A DNA stretch of 64,000 nucleotides, from contig NC_079977.1 of the NCBI RefSeq assembly GCF_029852145.1, forward strand, positions 20,586,781-20,650,780. The letters are read 5' to 3'. The stretch comes from Microplitis mediator (taxonomy: Eukaryota; Arthropoda; Insecta; Hymenoptera; Braconidae). This document shows, one piece after another, positions 24,962-37,317 of the stretch. Position numbers and translations under genes: made by a program. The notes beneath the pieces are model-generated. The model was not told the origin of the DNA. It ran no database searches and saw only the letters and a list, made by a program, of their open reading frames with translations. The stretch's first letter is position 1, and every line of letters starts with the position of its first letter.

Positions 24962-26206
24962 CCCGGGTCAAAAAATTAGATCTGTTTTAAAATAAATGAT
25001 AAATTCAGATATTTTTTCTTTAATTCAAGTTTATAAATCGTATTTATTTTATATAAGAATTTAATCTGTTTTTGCCCGTACTATTTCTTATCCAGGCTAA
25101 TATCAGACTTATTTTCGTATGTTATTTAGTCTGTTTTAAAACGCGTTTAGATTAAAAACAGACTTTTTTATTATAATTATTGGTCTGTGTTCAATTGTTT
25201 TTAAGGACAAATACAGGACTTTTTATAAATATAAATAATAATAATAATCTAGATTTATTAATTTATTTTAATTTTCTTGGTATTTAAAACATGCTAATGT
25301 GCTTCCATAATAAGATGTCACACAGAGAAAATGTTGGCTCGAAACCTACCAATTTTTACAATGCTGTCGACTAAACTTGAAACAGGGAGTAAAGCATCAA
25401 AAAAATTATCGTGCTCTTACAAAAAATGATTATACTGTATCACATTACTTATTACGCGCGAGAAACTTATCGATGAGCTTTGATATCAATTACTTCCATA
25501 CATTATAATAATTTTGATGCAGCATAATAATTTTTTATAAGAGCATAGTAATTTTTTGGATACTTTACTTTCTGTTTCAAGTTTGGTCGACAGCATAATA
25601 AAAATTGGTAGATTTCGAGCCAACATTTTTCTCCGTAGCACAAGAATTTTGATGTTTTCTTATGCCAAAATATTTTCAATTTTATCCAGTAAATAAGAGA
25701 AAATTCTTGACATTTCAAGAGTTGTTTTATCACTTTTATTCAATGATATAAATATTCAATGAAGACAACTAAAAAATTAAGCTGTCAAATTTTCATCAAC
25801 TGCCGACATTTTTAAACAAAAGATAGTAAATCAAACATAATCAATTCTGCAACTTAAAATTTTTTCATAAATATTACCCAGAAATAAAAATTTTATAAGT
25901 CCATGATTTAATCTAGTTTTGTCCTTGTAAATTTTCAGAACTAAAATTTTTTGAAGTTCACGAATTAATCTAATTTAGTCTGCTCGTAACGCGTTTGTTT
26001 TTTAAAGTAGCAGGTCGAAAACAGCTTAAAATTTTCATAAAAGATCAAAATCAGATCAAATAGTCCAATCAGACTAAAATCAGGTCAAATTTTTCAGTCC
26101 GGGTAGATCAAAAACAGATTAAAATTTTTATCGAAGTTCAATAACAGACCAAGTAGTCCAAATACAGTCCAGTTAGACTAAAATCAGATCAAATTTTTCG
26201 ACCCGT
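24962..26206. mobile_element. CCCGGGTC-family element, copy A4
   Basis: Starts CCCGGGTCAAAAAATTAG and ends ATCAAATTTTTCGACCCG. An internal end-like string TTTTTCAGTCCGGG (near 26090) suggests an earlier tandem end. It carries the E1 insertion at 25322-25638, absent from the A2/A3 arms, where GATGTCACAAGAATTTTGAT is uninterrupted. Confidence 0.75.
25322..25638. mobile_element. MITE E1 nested in A4
   Basis: Inverted-repeat element of about 317 bp: left CAGAGAAAATGTTGGCTCG, right the complement ending TTTTTCTCCGTAG. Both arms carry TTTATTATGCTGTCGAC-like stretches. A short CAC flanks both sides. The same insertion occurs at the homologous position of the 34-kb copy, so it predates that duplication. 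Confidence 0.75.
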
Positions 26207-27141
26207 GAGGTTAAGTACTGATGCTACTGAATATACCTTATATATAACTGTCAACTTATTACAAAAAATCGAGTATAACTCACTTAAATCCCACGATTGT
26301 AGCAAAGCTCCCATTTTATTAATTGTTTTCCACAAAGTATAAAATAATAAGCAACTTATCGTATGAAAATCATGTATATGCATATATATTTTTTTACAAC
26401 TACACGTTAAGTATAGCCATCTATCAACACCGACCACCAACAAAATATTTTTTAACTATTAACAAATCTTATTTGGTGGAAATAAATATTTTTTTCAATA
26501 TATTAAAGCTTCTTAATAGTTAAAAAAATTTTGTTCTCATAAAAAATAGATTTTGTTAATACTAATGAATATTGTTAATAGTAAAAAAATATTTTTTCCA
26601 CCCAAAAAAATATCTGAAAAAGATTTTAATAAATTGATTTATTAAATACAAACAAATCTTTCTATCAATGTACGTTTCCATGTTCAACAAATTTTTTATT
26701 TGCATCTATCAATATTCATACCGCTGCAATTTAGTTTTAAAATGCCTTTTTACTTATAGTAAAAAAATTGATCAAATTCAAAACTCCAGTATCAGAAAAA
26801 GTTTTGTCTCGTTAATTTGGACGAGAAACTAGTTGAAAAAATTTCCTGATTAACTTTAGTTTCCAATCAGTCTAGGAGACGACACAAATTTATAGTTATC
26901 TAACGGACTTTTCTGAAAGCAGACTATACTTGATTCAAAGCCCAGAGAAAGTATAACGCAGGACTGCTTCCTTGATGATGTTTTATTAAATTAAATGACT
27001 TTCGACATGTTATAACCGAAGTGTAGTCATATTCTATGACAAATAATGACTCAATTGCATCCATAATGGCTGACCATATTCCACTATACGTCTCATAACG
27101 TTAAGATACTTGCTTATTTCCATAAAGGAGCTAAGTTACTA

Positions 27142-27196
27142 GTCACGATTTAAGAAGATCGCATTCTGCAGCTACCTAAAGACCTTACGAACTTAT
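27142..27196 (-). promoter_or_regulatory. Degenerate CTCF-like module
   Basis: AGTCACGATTTAAGAAGATC, then GCTACCTAAAGA at 27171-27182 where the core should be, and CGAACTTA at the right spacing. The layout is right but the core is eroded. Confidence 0.45.
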
Positions 27197-27411
27197 TGGT
27201 CCGGAAATCACATTTCTTTATTTATAAGATACAGTAATTTATTCACTCTCTAGATTTGAAAGCGTGAAAATTCAACATCTCACAAATGATTCCGTCATTT
27301 TTAATTTGAGTCATCAAATTTAATTTACTTTTTTTAATGTAAAATTTAGGCTTTATAAAATAGCACTAAATTAATTGAAACAATAAATGAATTTATCAAT
27401 ACAAACTACTG

Positions 27412-27467
27412 GTCTACGTATGAGAGGATCTGAATGTAAAGCCATCTAGCGGGAATCATCAGAACTA
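27412..27467 (-). promoter_or_regulatory. CTCF-like module 20
   Basis: GTCTACGTATGAGAGGATC (one A to G in GAGAAG), core GCCATCTAGCGG (27441-27452), AGAACTA. Confidence 0.87.
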
Positions 27468-28459
27468 TATGTAAAATTTTACTATCGAACCGTAAAATTT
27501 CTGCAGTACATTTGAATTTAGAATTATCAGTGATAAGTTCAATTAATGATCGTGATAATGAATGAAATTCATAAAAAGTTTGATTATAATTTTCGTTTTT
27601 TGAATTTTTGTTCTGCCAAAATTTGAATTTTAGAACCCAATGTTCCAGTCGAGTAGAAATATCAAGTTTTGATAAATTATTATTTTAAATAGAGAAGTTA
27701 AATTAGTGATACATAGAAGGATTCAAGTTCAACTGATATAAATTTCTTTACATATATTTAAGAACATAGTTAGTACTTTTTAAAAATAATGATTACAGTA
27801 TCAAAAATTCTGTTTCGACGACGTAATATTTATTTTAGACGTGAGTGTAGTCGAATCACACTCTGGTTTTCGGTCCCAATAGGAATGTAAAGTTGATTTT
27901 TTGTAATATTAAAGAAAACCCAGAATGGCCACTATGCGAAAATGTAGTCGGGTCTTTATTTTCAACAAAAAATAATTCCGATCAATGAAATTAAAAGAGC
28001 ATCTAACTTCTGAATTCGAAATATCGGTCATATTCAAGTTTCTACTATTGTACACTCACTTGACTTGAGCGTACGTATGAAAAACTTAAGATTGAATAAA
28101 TATTCCGGAAGATCGAATTTGACTTTTCATTAATTTTAGTGATCCTACTTTTTGTCTGTCTGCTAGTAAAGCAGGTTAAATAGTACGTACTACTAGTATT
28201 ATCGAAGCACTTGATAATTCCATTTTATGAAATAAAAAAAAATCTTCCACAGTTAACATTTAGAATCTACTTCTAACAAAATGTATAGCCAACACCAACT
28301 ATAAATCATCTTCAGATTCTTATTCATTAAGTTAAAGAAAATATTTTCCGTCTGTTGCCCGAAAAGTAATTTTGTTTTATGGAAAATTCTAACGAATATT
28401 CAAGATCAAATTAACCACTGAAAGATTTGGCGAACTCAATTTATTATTTCTAAACTCCG

Positions 28460-28517
28460 GTCTATGTATGAGAAAATTTCAAGCCAGTCACCACCTAGTG
28501 GCAACTTCGGGAACTAA
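28460..28517 (-). promoter_or_regulatory. CTCF-like module 21
   Basis: GGTCTATGTATGAGAAAATTT, core ACCACCTAGTGG (28490-28501), GGGAACTAA. Paralogue of module 25. Confidence 0.87.
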
Positions 28518-29505
28518 ATAAATTAAATTTATTTTCGTCAAGTAAATCGTTGATTTTTACTCCTTTTTGAGGAATTTCAATGAAAAAAAGCGTCAAGAAA
28601 AGTAATTATCTTATGATTAGATTTTTATCGAAAAGATTATAATTTATGAACCATCGTCAATTTTCACTTACTTAGATTTTTGATATCAAAAACTTGTTAA
28701 CAATGTAATATTTTCCAACTGTTTTCGAGGATTTTAACCTTATTCGCACCTAACACTTGCATCGAATCTAACCTATCGATCCAAGACCACGATACTAGTT
28801 CACATGCATATAAATAATTTCAAAATCCGTCATAGAGCGAACTTGTAGAAGATCAGTTGAAAGTGAATAAAATTTTAGTGATTACCTACAAACTTTTGGT
28901 AGCCCACCATCTCAAGTTGTAATTAACTAGATTTCATATTAAGATCTAATTAATTATATTTCATTTTACATGACACGACTATTGATGCTCAAATCGCAAT
29001 GTCGCACATCTCATAATTTTACTTATAATCCCTTTGTAAAAATATATATTTTTTTCGAAATGGAAGTGTGTAAACCATACCGACGATCAGCAAATTCTTG
29101 TCAACAATAAACTACAGTTCAGAAGATTAAATCTATTCGCAGTCATAGCATATTAGATTGCTTTGTCTATCTTCAAAGATTAAGATACTAAACAGATAGT
29201 TCAGCAGAGGAAAAGTAAATAGAACCGTTCAGTGAAAAAAAAAAAAATGGTGAAAAACATTTTAAACATCGTCTTGATGAATACGATTGGTTACCATAAA
29301 CCGTTTCTGGAGAGCACACAAATTTCACTACTGTCGGATTCAAAATCACAGTTTTTTTTTTTAGTATCCGAAAGGATAATAAATATTTTTTTCCGTATCT
29401 CTAATCCGATTATTGGATAACATAAAATCACTTGGCAATGGAAACCTCAATCTAAATTTTCATAAAAGTATCTTACAATCACCGAATTAATTCCTTTGAG
29501 ATACA

Positions 29506-29563
29506 GGTCTGAGTATGAGAAGTTTTCAATGCAAAGACATCTAGTGGCAGTTCACGGAACTAA
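29506..29563 (-). promoter_or_regulatory. CTCF-like module 22
   Basis: GGTCTGAGTATGAGAAG, core GACATCTAGTGG (29536-29547; A for C at the second position), CGGAACTAA. Paralogue of module 26, which shares the GACATC change. Confidence 0.87.
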
Positions 29564-29808
29564 AATAAATAAAAGTCACAGGATATTTTGTAATGACAAC
29601 TTATTATGTTAGTTCGTGATAATTTATGTTTTTCATTCGTTTTATTTAAACTACTATGTTTTTTTTGCAGTGAATAACAATTACGAAGTGCGAATAAAAT
29701 AAATGTATATCGGAAAAATAAATAAGCAGTACAAAGTAAATATCGGTATGGATCATTGATAATGTATTCATTTATATCACATGACGTTAATTGAAAAGTA
29801 TATAAAAG

Positions 29809-30495
29809 AAGGGGGGGGCAAAAGGGGGAAGGGTAGGCAAAACGGGGTACACCAAAAATTTTATAAAAAAAAAAAATTTTTTTCTTTCGTCTAATTAGTA
29901 TAAATCCGATATATTTGCGCACTTTTAGCCCTACGCATGACACCTAGGGCAAATTTTTCAAATTTTTATGGTTAAATTAAAAAAAATTTGGTATATTTCC
30001 GCATTTTTAGCCTTACCCATAACACCTAGGGCAAAATGGGCCAGCCGAAAATTTTAAAAAAATGATTCTTTCATATTTTTATCGTCAAATTGAAGAAATA
30101 TAATACACTAATCCATTTTTCGGCTGATTTGTTATAGCTGGGGCAAATTGAGCCACTAAAAATATTCGAAAATAATATTTTATTTTTTTATTGATAAAAT
30201 ATTTTAAATAATGCAAAATAATCTGCAATCTTAAAAATCAAAAAACACTTTTTTTGGGTTCAAAATAATGACAAATAAGAAATACAGAATTGTTTTTTTT
30301 TATTAAATAGCAATTAGTAATTAAGCTTATCGAGGGAAAACGATTTATTACACTTAAAAAAATTTTTCTTGAGTATTATATAACTAAAAATAGTTGTCAA
30401 GAGAAAGAAATATATTCTTAATGATGAAAACAATTTAAAAAAAAAAAAAAAATATCATTTTTTTGAGGGAGGCCTCACTGCCCCACGAAAATTTT
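29809..30495. mobile_element. TAGGGG-family relative B3
   Basis: Starts with a G run and GGCAAAAGGGGGAAGGG, with repeated GGGCAAAATGGGCC-like boxes. Its right part (TTGTCAAGAGAAAGAAATAT and neighbours) matches 47.2-47.4 kb in inverse orientation. The paralogue at 33.85 kb lacks it on the left side. The right boundary near the GGCCTCACTGCCCCAC string is not sharp. Confidence 0.6.
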
Positions 30496-31203
30496 TTTTT
30501 CTGCCTTCGTGTCCATTAATGATGTGAAATGTAATTTTTCTTTATGTATATTACATATAAAAGATTCAAGTAATAAAATTTTATCAATTTTCAGAAATTT
30601 TATCAATTTTCAGAAATTTTGTTTCATGATTGCATTGAGAATAAAAAGTGCACACAGATATAGAATTTGAGTGTAAAATGAGACTGATCAACAGGCCGTT
30701 CACAACTCCATCACATACATTCATTATATCACCAAAAATAGAATTATTATATTGATCTATTCTAGTGATCTGTTCTATTGAATCCCGAACTACCTTAACA
30801 GTATTGAAAACTCTGCCTGGTTTTCAATGAACATACGCACTGCTGAGATTTTTTTTGAGGTATCATATTCCTCTAAGATTTTAAGGTGATATTGACTCTG
30901 AAAACTGAAAAAGTCTGTCGTCTTCAATTTTACGAAGGAAATAGTTTTCGTAAAAACTTATACATCTTACCGAACTCACAAGTACTAATCATATACAAGA
31001 AGTCTACAACATAAAGAATGTCACACAATCGTCATTACGTCATACGGAAACTACTATGATCTTAATTACAAACAACTTATTGTTCAAATCTTCTAAAAAA
31101 GTTAAAGACGTTGTAGTTAACTCATATTTTTTTATACAAAGGTAGTTGACAATATTTTGACTACAAATTAATCCCAAAAATTTTATTTATTGACTTCATG
31201 TAC

Positions 31204-31250
31204 CGTTTAGCCCACGAGAAAATTTGATTTCAAAGCCATCTAGGGGAATT
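31204..31250 (-). promoter_or_regulatory. CTCF-like module 23 (right box lost)
   Basis: CCGTTTAGCCCACGAGAAAATTT, core GCCATCTAGGGG (31235-31246), with no GGAACT afterwards. Paralogue module 28 keeps GCGG. Confidence 0.75.
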
Positions 31251-31868
31251 TTTTTAAAGCTGCCCCTGCCTAGTTGTGAGGATGATTTGATGAAAATGAC
31301 ATAATACCAAACTTGCCAGTGATATTCAAAGTCAATTTATTCACTACAAGTAAATTTTATAAAATTAGTTTTTATCTAGTTCTATCCGAATAATTTAGCG
31401 AGGAAATCTCAAGTTATTCGTTGCGACTTTTGAAATTGATAATTTTCTACCTCAGAATAAGAGAAATATTTTGATTGTCTTTCTGGTTCCCCGTTTTAAC
31501 CTATTTTAATATAGTAAAACATTCATAGAAGTCTAAAATTATCGTCAGAAAGAATAAATATGAAGAACACAGAATCAATATCAAGAAAATCTTCAAGAAA
31601 AATATTTTGTACTCATCCTTATAAAAATTTCTTGAATGCATTTGTTAATCAATGATACTAATACAAATGTTCTTAGAAATAGAGAATTCGAAATTATAAA
31701 ACATAGACTCCAACATTCAAAAATTTGTGCTGATCTAAATTATTGATTATTTTTTTCAAGATTAAAATATTAATTCTAGAATTCTAGATTCTGCTTGTTT
31801 TATTATTCTGATTGTATCGGTGATTGAAAACATGCTACTAGAAATTAATTTATGAAATTTATTTGCCA

Positions 31869-31924
31869 CGTTACCTGCGAGAAAAGTTTTTCATTATCGC
31901 CACCTAGCGGCTGCTAGGTTAAAC
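31869..31924 (-). promoter_or_regulatory. CTCF-like module 24
   Basis: CGTTACCTGCGAGAAAAG, core GCCACCTAGCGG (31899-31910), then AGGTTAAAC. Paralogue of module 29. Confidence 0.83.
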
Positions 31925-32376
31925 TTCATTGAGCAATTGTACACTTATCCAAAAAATTAAAGGAACAAGAAAATTCTGTAAATTTTTTAGTGATATTTGG
32001 AAGGCTGTATTTTCGTGAAAAATGATCGTATCGAAAAAATAAAAAAGAAAATTGAAGCTTGAAATCTCTAGTTCGAAGAACTTTAAGCATAATAATTTTT
32101 CGAGCCACGGATTTTGCGGAATCATAAGAAATAGCACGAGACAAAATTTTTCTAAATTTTTTAGTTTTGTTTCTTGAGTCTACGGGACCGGGAAAATTTT
32201 TTTTTAGAATAATCAATTCATAGCTCGCTTAGGAAATTTATTGAAATAAGATGAATAAAGTTCAAAAAGTTGAAAAAAATTTAATTTAAGTCAAGATCTT
32301 ATCGAAAAATCGTCAGCAAATCGATCACTTCAAAAGAAAATAAGGTGACGCGAGCCTGAATCAAGTTTTATTTTTG

Positions 32377-32497
32377 ACCCGGGCGGACCTTAGAACGTCG
32401 ACATCTGATGAAATTTCGATTGTCGCAAATCGGGGTGAAAACAATAACTTCCCGAATTTTTCGAAAATCATTGATTTTTTTAGCGGGAAGTTAAAAA
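32377..32497. repeat. Dispersed repeat, second copy
   Basis: Inverse of 21577-21700: CGTCGACATCTGATGAAA, GGGTGAAAACAATAACTTCC and AGCGGGAAGTTAAAAA. No GT tract remains here. Confidence 0.6.
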
Positions 32498-33442
32498 ATC
32501 TGAGTAAGACGTAAAAAGGAAAAAAAGTAAAAAAATTCTTGTTTTATCTCGTTTTTCGGAATTTTTATTTTTTTTTTCAATCAAAAATTCATGGGATATC
32601 GTAGCATTATTGGCATGAAATTTGAACTACGAATCTAAAATGTATTCATTTAGCTCACTACTAATAGAACTTTGAATTTTAAAACTCAATGTTCCAATCA
32701 AATAGAAGTATCAAGTATTAATAAATTATTATTTTAAATAGAGAAGTAAAATTAGCAATAGATACAAAGAGCCAAGTTCAATTGATATAGATTTCTATAT
32801 ACATATTCAAGAATATAGTTCATTTTTTTAAATAATGATTACAGTAACAGAAATTCTTTTTCGATAACGGAGTATTTAATTAAACTTTATTTTAGTAATA
32901 CTCTGGCTTTCAGTATTAATAAGAACGTAAAGTTGATTTTTTCCTTTAAATAAAGATCGCCCGGAATAACTACAATGCCAATTGATTGTAATTCGACATA
33001 TCAGTCATATTCAAGTTTCTACCCTTGTACACTCACTTGGTTTCATATAAGAAATTGAGATCCAATCAGTGCTTAATTGTCAAAAACTCTTAAGTTTTAC
33101 TTGGATCGTTAAAACAAAACTTTTTCCGATCATAAATGATAACTATTTGCTATTAATAATTTGTTAAGAATATATTTTAAGAAGCACGTTAAATGGTACG
33201 TACTACTAGTATTATCGAATCACTCGATTATTCCATTTTCTGAAGTAAATCTACTTCTTACAAAATGTATAGCCAACACCGACTATAAATCGTCTTTAGA
33301 TTCTCATTCAGAAAGTTGAAGGAAATAATTTCCGCCTATTGCCCAAATAGTGCTTTCATTGTAAGAAAAATTTTAATTAATATTCAAGATCAAATTAACC
33401 ACTAAATAATTTGGCAAAACAAATTTATTATTTCTGAACTAC

Positions 33443-33500
33443 GGTCTATGTAGGAGAAAATTTTAAACCAGACACCACCTAGTGGCAACTTCGGAAATTG
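33443..33500 (-). promoter_or_regulatory. CTCF-like module 25
   Basis: AAATTTATTATTTCTGAA tract, CGGTCTATGTAGGAGAAA, core ACCACCTAGTGG (33474-33485), CGGAAATTG. Only 80 bp from module 26, the closest pair in the array, owing to a deletion. Confidence 0.85.
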
Positions 33501-33579
33501 AATAAATTAAAAATATTTTCGTCGAGTAAATTTTTATAAAAGTATTTTACAATTACCGAATTTATTCCTATGAGATACA

Positions 33580-33637
33580 GGTCTAAGTATGAGAAGATTT
33601 CAATTTAAAGACATCTAGTGGCAGTTCACGGAACTAA
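33580..33637 (-). promoter_or_regulatory. CTCF-like module 26
   Basis: GGTCTAAGTATGAGAAGATTT, core GACATCTAGTGG (33610-33621), CGGAACTAA. Confidence 0.87.
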
Positions 33638-34031
33638 CATAAATAAAAGCCACAGGATTTTTCGTAATGACAACTTATTATTTTAGTTCGCGATAATTTA
33701 TATTTTTCGATAGTTTTATTTTAACTACTAAGTTCTTTTTGCAGTTAATAACAATTATGAAATGCGAACAAAATAATTGTATTTTTAAAAAATAAATAAG
33801 CTCTGCAAAGTAAATCGGTATCGATTATTAAAAATTTATTCATTTAAATCACATGATGTTAATTGAAAAGTATATATTCATTTGTTAAAGACTCCGATAA
33901 TGAGGAATTTCGATCAAGAGCCTCCAATAGAACTTCCGAACAGAATTTTTCGGAAACATCTGTTACATATCATACTACTTTTAAATTCACACTTACGTTG
34001 CAACAAATTTTGTTCGAATTGAATAGATATA

Positions 34032-34598
34032 CCCGGGTCAAAAAATCAAATCTGTTTTAAAATAAATGATAAATTCAAATATTTTTCCTTTAATTCAAGT
34101 TTATAAATCGTATTAATTTCATATAGGAATTTAGTCTGTTTTTGCCCGTGCTATTTCTTATCCAGGCTAATATCAGACTTGATTTCGTATGAAATTTAGT
34201 CTGTTTTAAATCGGGTTTAGACTAAAAACAGACTTTTTTATTATAATTATTGATCTGTGTTCAATTGTTTTTAAGGATAAAAACAGGACTTTTTACAAAT
34301 ACAAAAAATAATGATAATAATATAGATTCATCAATTTATTTCAATGTTCTTGGTTTTTTAAATATGCTAATGCGCTTTGGTAATAAAATGTCACACGGAG
34401 AAAAATGTTGGCTCGAAACCTACTAATTTTTTTTTTACAATGCTGTCGACTAAACTTGAAACAGGAAGTGAAGCATCCAAAAAATTATTGTGCTCTTATA
34501 AAAAATTATTATGCTGCATCACAATACTTGCAATGCACGAGAAACATCGATAAGCTTTAATATCAATTACTTTCATACAGTGCAATAATTTTGATGCA
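34032..34598. mobile_element. CCCGGGTC-family copy A5, truncated, with MITE E2
   Basis: Starts CCCGGGTCAAAAAATC and follows copy A4 closely, including the inserted MITE from about 34394 (CGGAGAAAAATGTTGGCTCG). It stops at 34598 against the next element, and its remainder does not resume after that element. Confidence 0.7.
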
Positions 34599-35276
34599 GG
34601 TTTTGACCCGACCCCCTTCGATTTCGCTGACACTTTTTTATCATTTTTTATCCTACCAAAGACATTTTTCTGAATTTTTTCAGATTTTTTTACCCAACCC
34701 AAAAAAAGTTACGAATTTTTGAAAAAAACCGCTCTTTTTTAAATTGCTATAACTTTCTCACAAATTAATCTTTCGGCACTTTTTTTTTTCAAAATTTGTG
34801 TTTTCAAACGTAGTTTTCAGAAAAAAATACAAAAAATTTTTCGGAAACTTCAGCGCAAAGTCATGAAAATGAACCAAATTTATGAATTTTTTTATTTTCA
34901 ATCGAAAAAAAAAAAAATATCAAGGAAAGTCGGCACAAAATGGGAATACCGGGGTTAAATACTGTCTTGGTTGAAGTTTTTTTTGAGACAAAAAAATTGA
35001 GATTCGAAGGCTTCGGACTTCGAAAAAATGTCGGTTTTATCGAAAAAACTGAAATATTTCATATATCGTGACTTCCGAAAAATTTTTTGTATTTTTTTCT
35101 GAAAACTATATTTAAAAACACAAAATTTGAAAAAAAAAAGTGCGGTTTTTTTTTAAAAATTCGTAACTTTTTTTGGGTTGGGTAAAAAAATCTGAAAAAA
35201 TTCAGAAAAATGTCTTTGGTAGGATAAAAAATGAGAAAAACGTGTCAGCGAAATCGAAAGGGGTCGGGTCAAAACC
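34599..35276. mobile_element. MITE F, long inverted ends
   Basis: Left end GGTTTTGACCCGACCCC and right end GGGGTCGGGTCAAAACC are perfect inverses. The inverted similarity continues for about 120 bp, including ACCCAACCCAAAAAAAGTTAC. It is about 678 bp with no open frame. It joins the truncated E2 on its left to unrelated sequence on its right. Confidence 0.8.
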
Positions 35277-36554
35277 TCGGTGATTTGGCATGGAATGCCC
35301 CATATTCATCATTTATATACAGAAGCGGTAATTTATTTTTGGACTGTGAATAGTTAGATGAATTTAAAGACAGCTTCTTGTATGCTTGGCGGAACAAATT
35401 AAAAAATTAAATAAAAAATGCCAATCTCATAAACCAATGACTTGACCACTAAAATACTTTAAGTTTTCATAAACTTTCGTATTACTAAAACTTAAAAAAA
35501 TAATAGAACAGCCTAAAATTTTCTGACCAGAAACGATAATATTTGATTGATATGAACCCAACATCGACGCAGAAATGGAAAATAAGAAAATTCGATTATT
35601 AAAGTAGAAGACAACGCGCCATACCTTCAGTAAATGTATTGTATTTTCATTCTGTATTAGGTCAGTAGCCAAAAATAATAATTTTTTTTTAAGTTGAGTA
35701 ATCCATCACTGATGTATTATTGTAAAAATACTTATTCTTTTATATAAATAAGTAAATTTAATTCCTGAGCCATATAGTAACCTTTTGTAAAATTATTTTT
35801 ATTTTATTGTGTTAAATTAACTTCATACCTAGAAAATATTTTGTATAATTTTTAATGCTGAAAAAAAATATCAAAAATAAATTTATAAGTTTATTTGTTT
35901 TGAGGAATCTGAAGATTTAAGAGGCAAACGATCGACTCGGAAATGACATTTTATTACATGAACAACGGAAATTTTTACATGATAATGAGTTGTTTATCAA
36001 AACAGATGCCTAAAGACAGCATTAACTTAACTTTTTATTCGAGACAAAGTCACATTAGTATCTACTGTATAGCCACGACTGGGTACCGCACACTGGAATA
36101 TGTACAATCGTATGATAGTAGTTTGGTTATTCTTTCTCAAAAATTTTTTACTAATTTTGGAAATTTCAATTACAAGTATTCAGATAAATAAACGGCCGTC
36201 ATTGAATGTTACCTCGTAAAATTCTAGTGGGTCCTCAAATTCATAAAATAATAGCAAATGATAAATCTAATAAAACCACGGCCTTCTACGGTTTGCTCCT
36301 TTTATTCATATAGAATCGATTAATTAGACCAAGTTTTTTTTGTAAATATTGTAATAATTTACTGAACATTAATTTTTCCACTGATTGAAATAAAATTAAT
36401 GCAGATCGAAATGAGTGATGAAGAAATTCTCTAGTTAAACAATTCGGCGAAACGTCCAATTGATAAGTAAATTCTATTTTTGTTTCATTACTTAAGATAA
36501 TATTGAAAAACAAAATTTTTAAATGAAGAAAGAATTTATTTAATTTAATTAACA
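35277..36554. other. Gene-free stretch before module 27
   Basis: AT-rich sequence without recognised repeats. Frames of 81, 82 and 100 residues here (35427-35672, 35943-36191, 36286-36588) have no domain, and the last runs across module 27. Confidence 0.4.
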
Positions 36555-36610
36555 GTCTAAGTCCGAGAATGTTTTTATCAGGCGCCACCTAGCGGATATT
36601 TTTTCAACTT
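36555..36610 (-). promoter_or_regulatory. CTCF-like module 27
   Basis: AGTCTAAGTCCGAGAATG, core GCCACCTAGCGG (36584-36595) inside GGCGCCACC, then TCAACTT. Confidence 0.83.
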
Positions 36611-36767
36611 TTTTTTTTTTTATGGAGTACGACTGCGTTAATTAGTTTTAGCATTCAACGAAATCTGTCTCTTGTATTTGAGTGGCTAAACTAGTCTTCA
36701 AAATTGATGACAGTTATCATAATAAATAATTCAGATTCATAGATCCATTTATTGAAACGTCTGTATC

Positions 36768-37317
36768 CCCATGTAAAAAAAATTCGTTCCAAAAAGATTC
36801 CAAAAAAGTTCCGCATGTGGAACTTCTAAACATGAGACAGATTAGAACTTTTTTGGAACGTTTGTAATTTCGATGGTAAAAAAAAAGTTTTTATGAGCAA
36901 ATTTGGAGTGAGAAAAAGACGTTCTTGGAACTTTTTTGGAAATTTTTATGGACGTTTTTTTTAGTTCTATAAAAAATTCAAAAGTAGTGATTTTTGAACT
37001 ATTTTGGAATGCTTCTAGAACGTCTTTAGTCTACAAAAGATGCAAAAGTAGTGATTTTGGAATGCCTTTTTTAGTCCATAAAAAACTCAAAAGTGATAAT
37101 TCTGTAACTTTTTAGGAAGTTCCATATAAAATTCCAAACAAGTTCTAAAAACGTCTCTTTTTGACTCTAAATTTGCTCATAAAAACTTTTTTTCTACCAT
37201 TAAAATTACTAACGTTCCAAAAAAGTTCTATTCGAAGTTCTAACCTATCTCATTTTTAGAAGTTCCACATGCGGAGCTTTTTTAGAATCTTTTTGGAACA
37301 AAATTTTTTTACACGGG
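36768..37317. mobile_element. Foldback MITE G
   Basis: Ends are CCCATGTAAAAAAAATTCG and its inverse closing TTTTTTTACACGGG. Arms share AGTTCC(G/A)CATGTGGAAC and GTTCCAAAAAAGTTC-type repeats over about 550 bp. The AGTTCC strings here are not part of CTCF-like modules because no core accompanies them. Confidence 0.8.

Larger units (their letters stand above)
23423..26672. mobile_element. Outer TIR element D hosting two other elements
   Basis: The left end TACACTGATAGAAGGATTT is the inverse of the right end AAATCTTTCTATCAATGTA. Between them run many TTTATTAATATTTAATAAAT motifs. Two other transposons lie inside (23493-24396 and 24962-26206), and the second contains a third. Removing it shortens the module 19 to 20 gap from 4.5 kb to about 1.2 kb. 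No transposase is seen. Confidence 0.65.
27640..31925 (+). repeat. Higher-order duplication, copy 1 (modules 21-24)
   Basis: Three sub-blocks have paralogues in the same order: 27640-28520 with 32665-33500, 29455-29805 with 33526-33870, and 30630-31925 with 37465-38768. The copies differ by insertions (the 29.8-kb element here; 34.0-35.3 and 36.8-37.3 kb in the other) and by loss of about 0.9 kb between modules 25 and 26 in copy 2. Confidence 0.8.

Noticed and set aside
29560..29943. 127-residue minus-strand frame, the longest in the window
   Set aside because: It runs from module flank through the G-rich end of a transposon, has no domain, and its paralogous region at 33.6 kb does not keep the frame.
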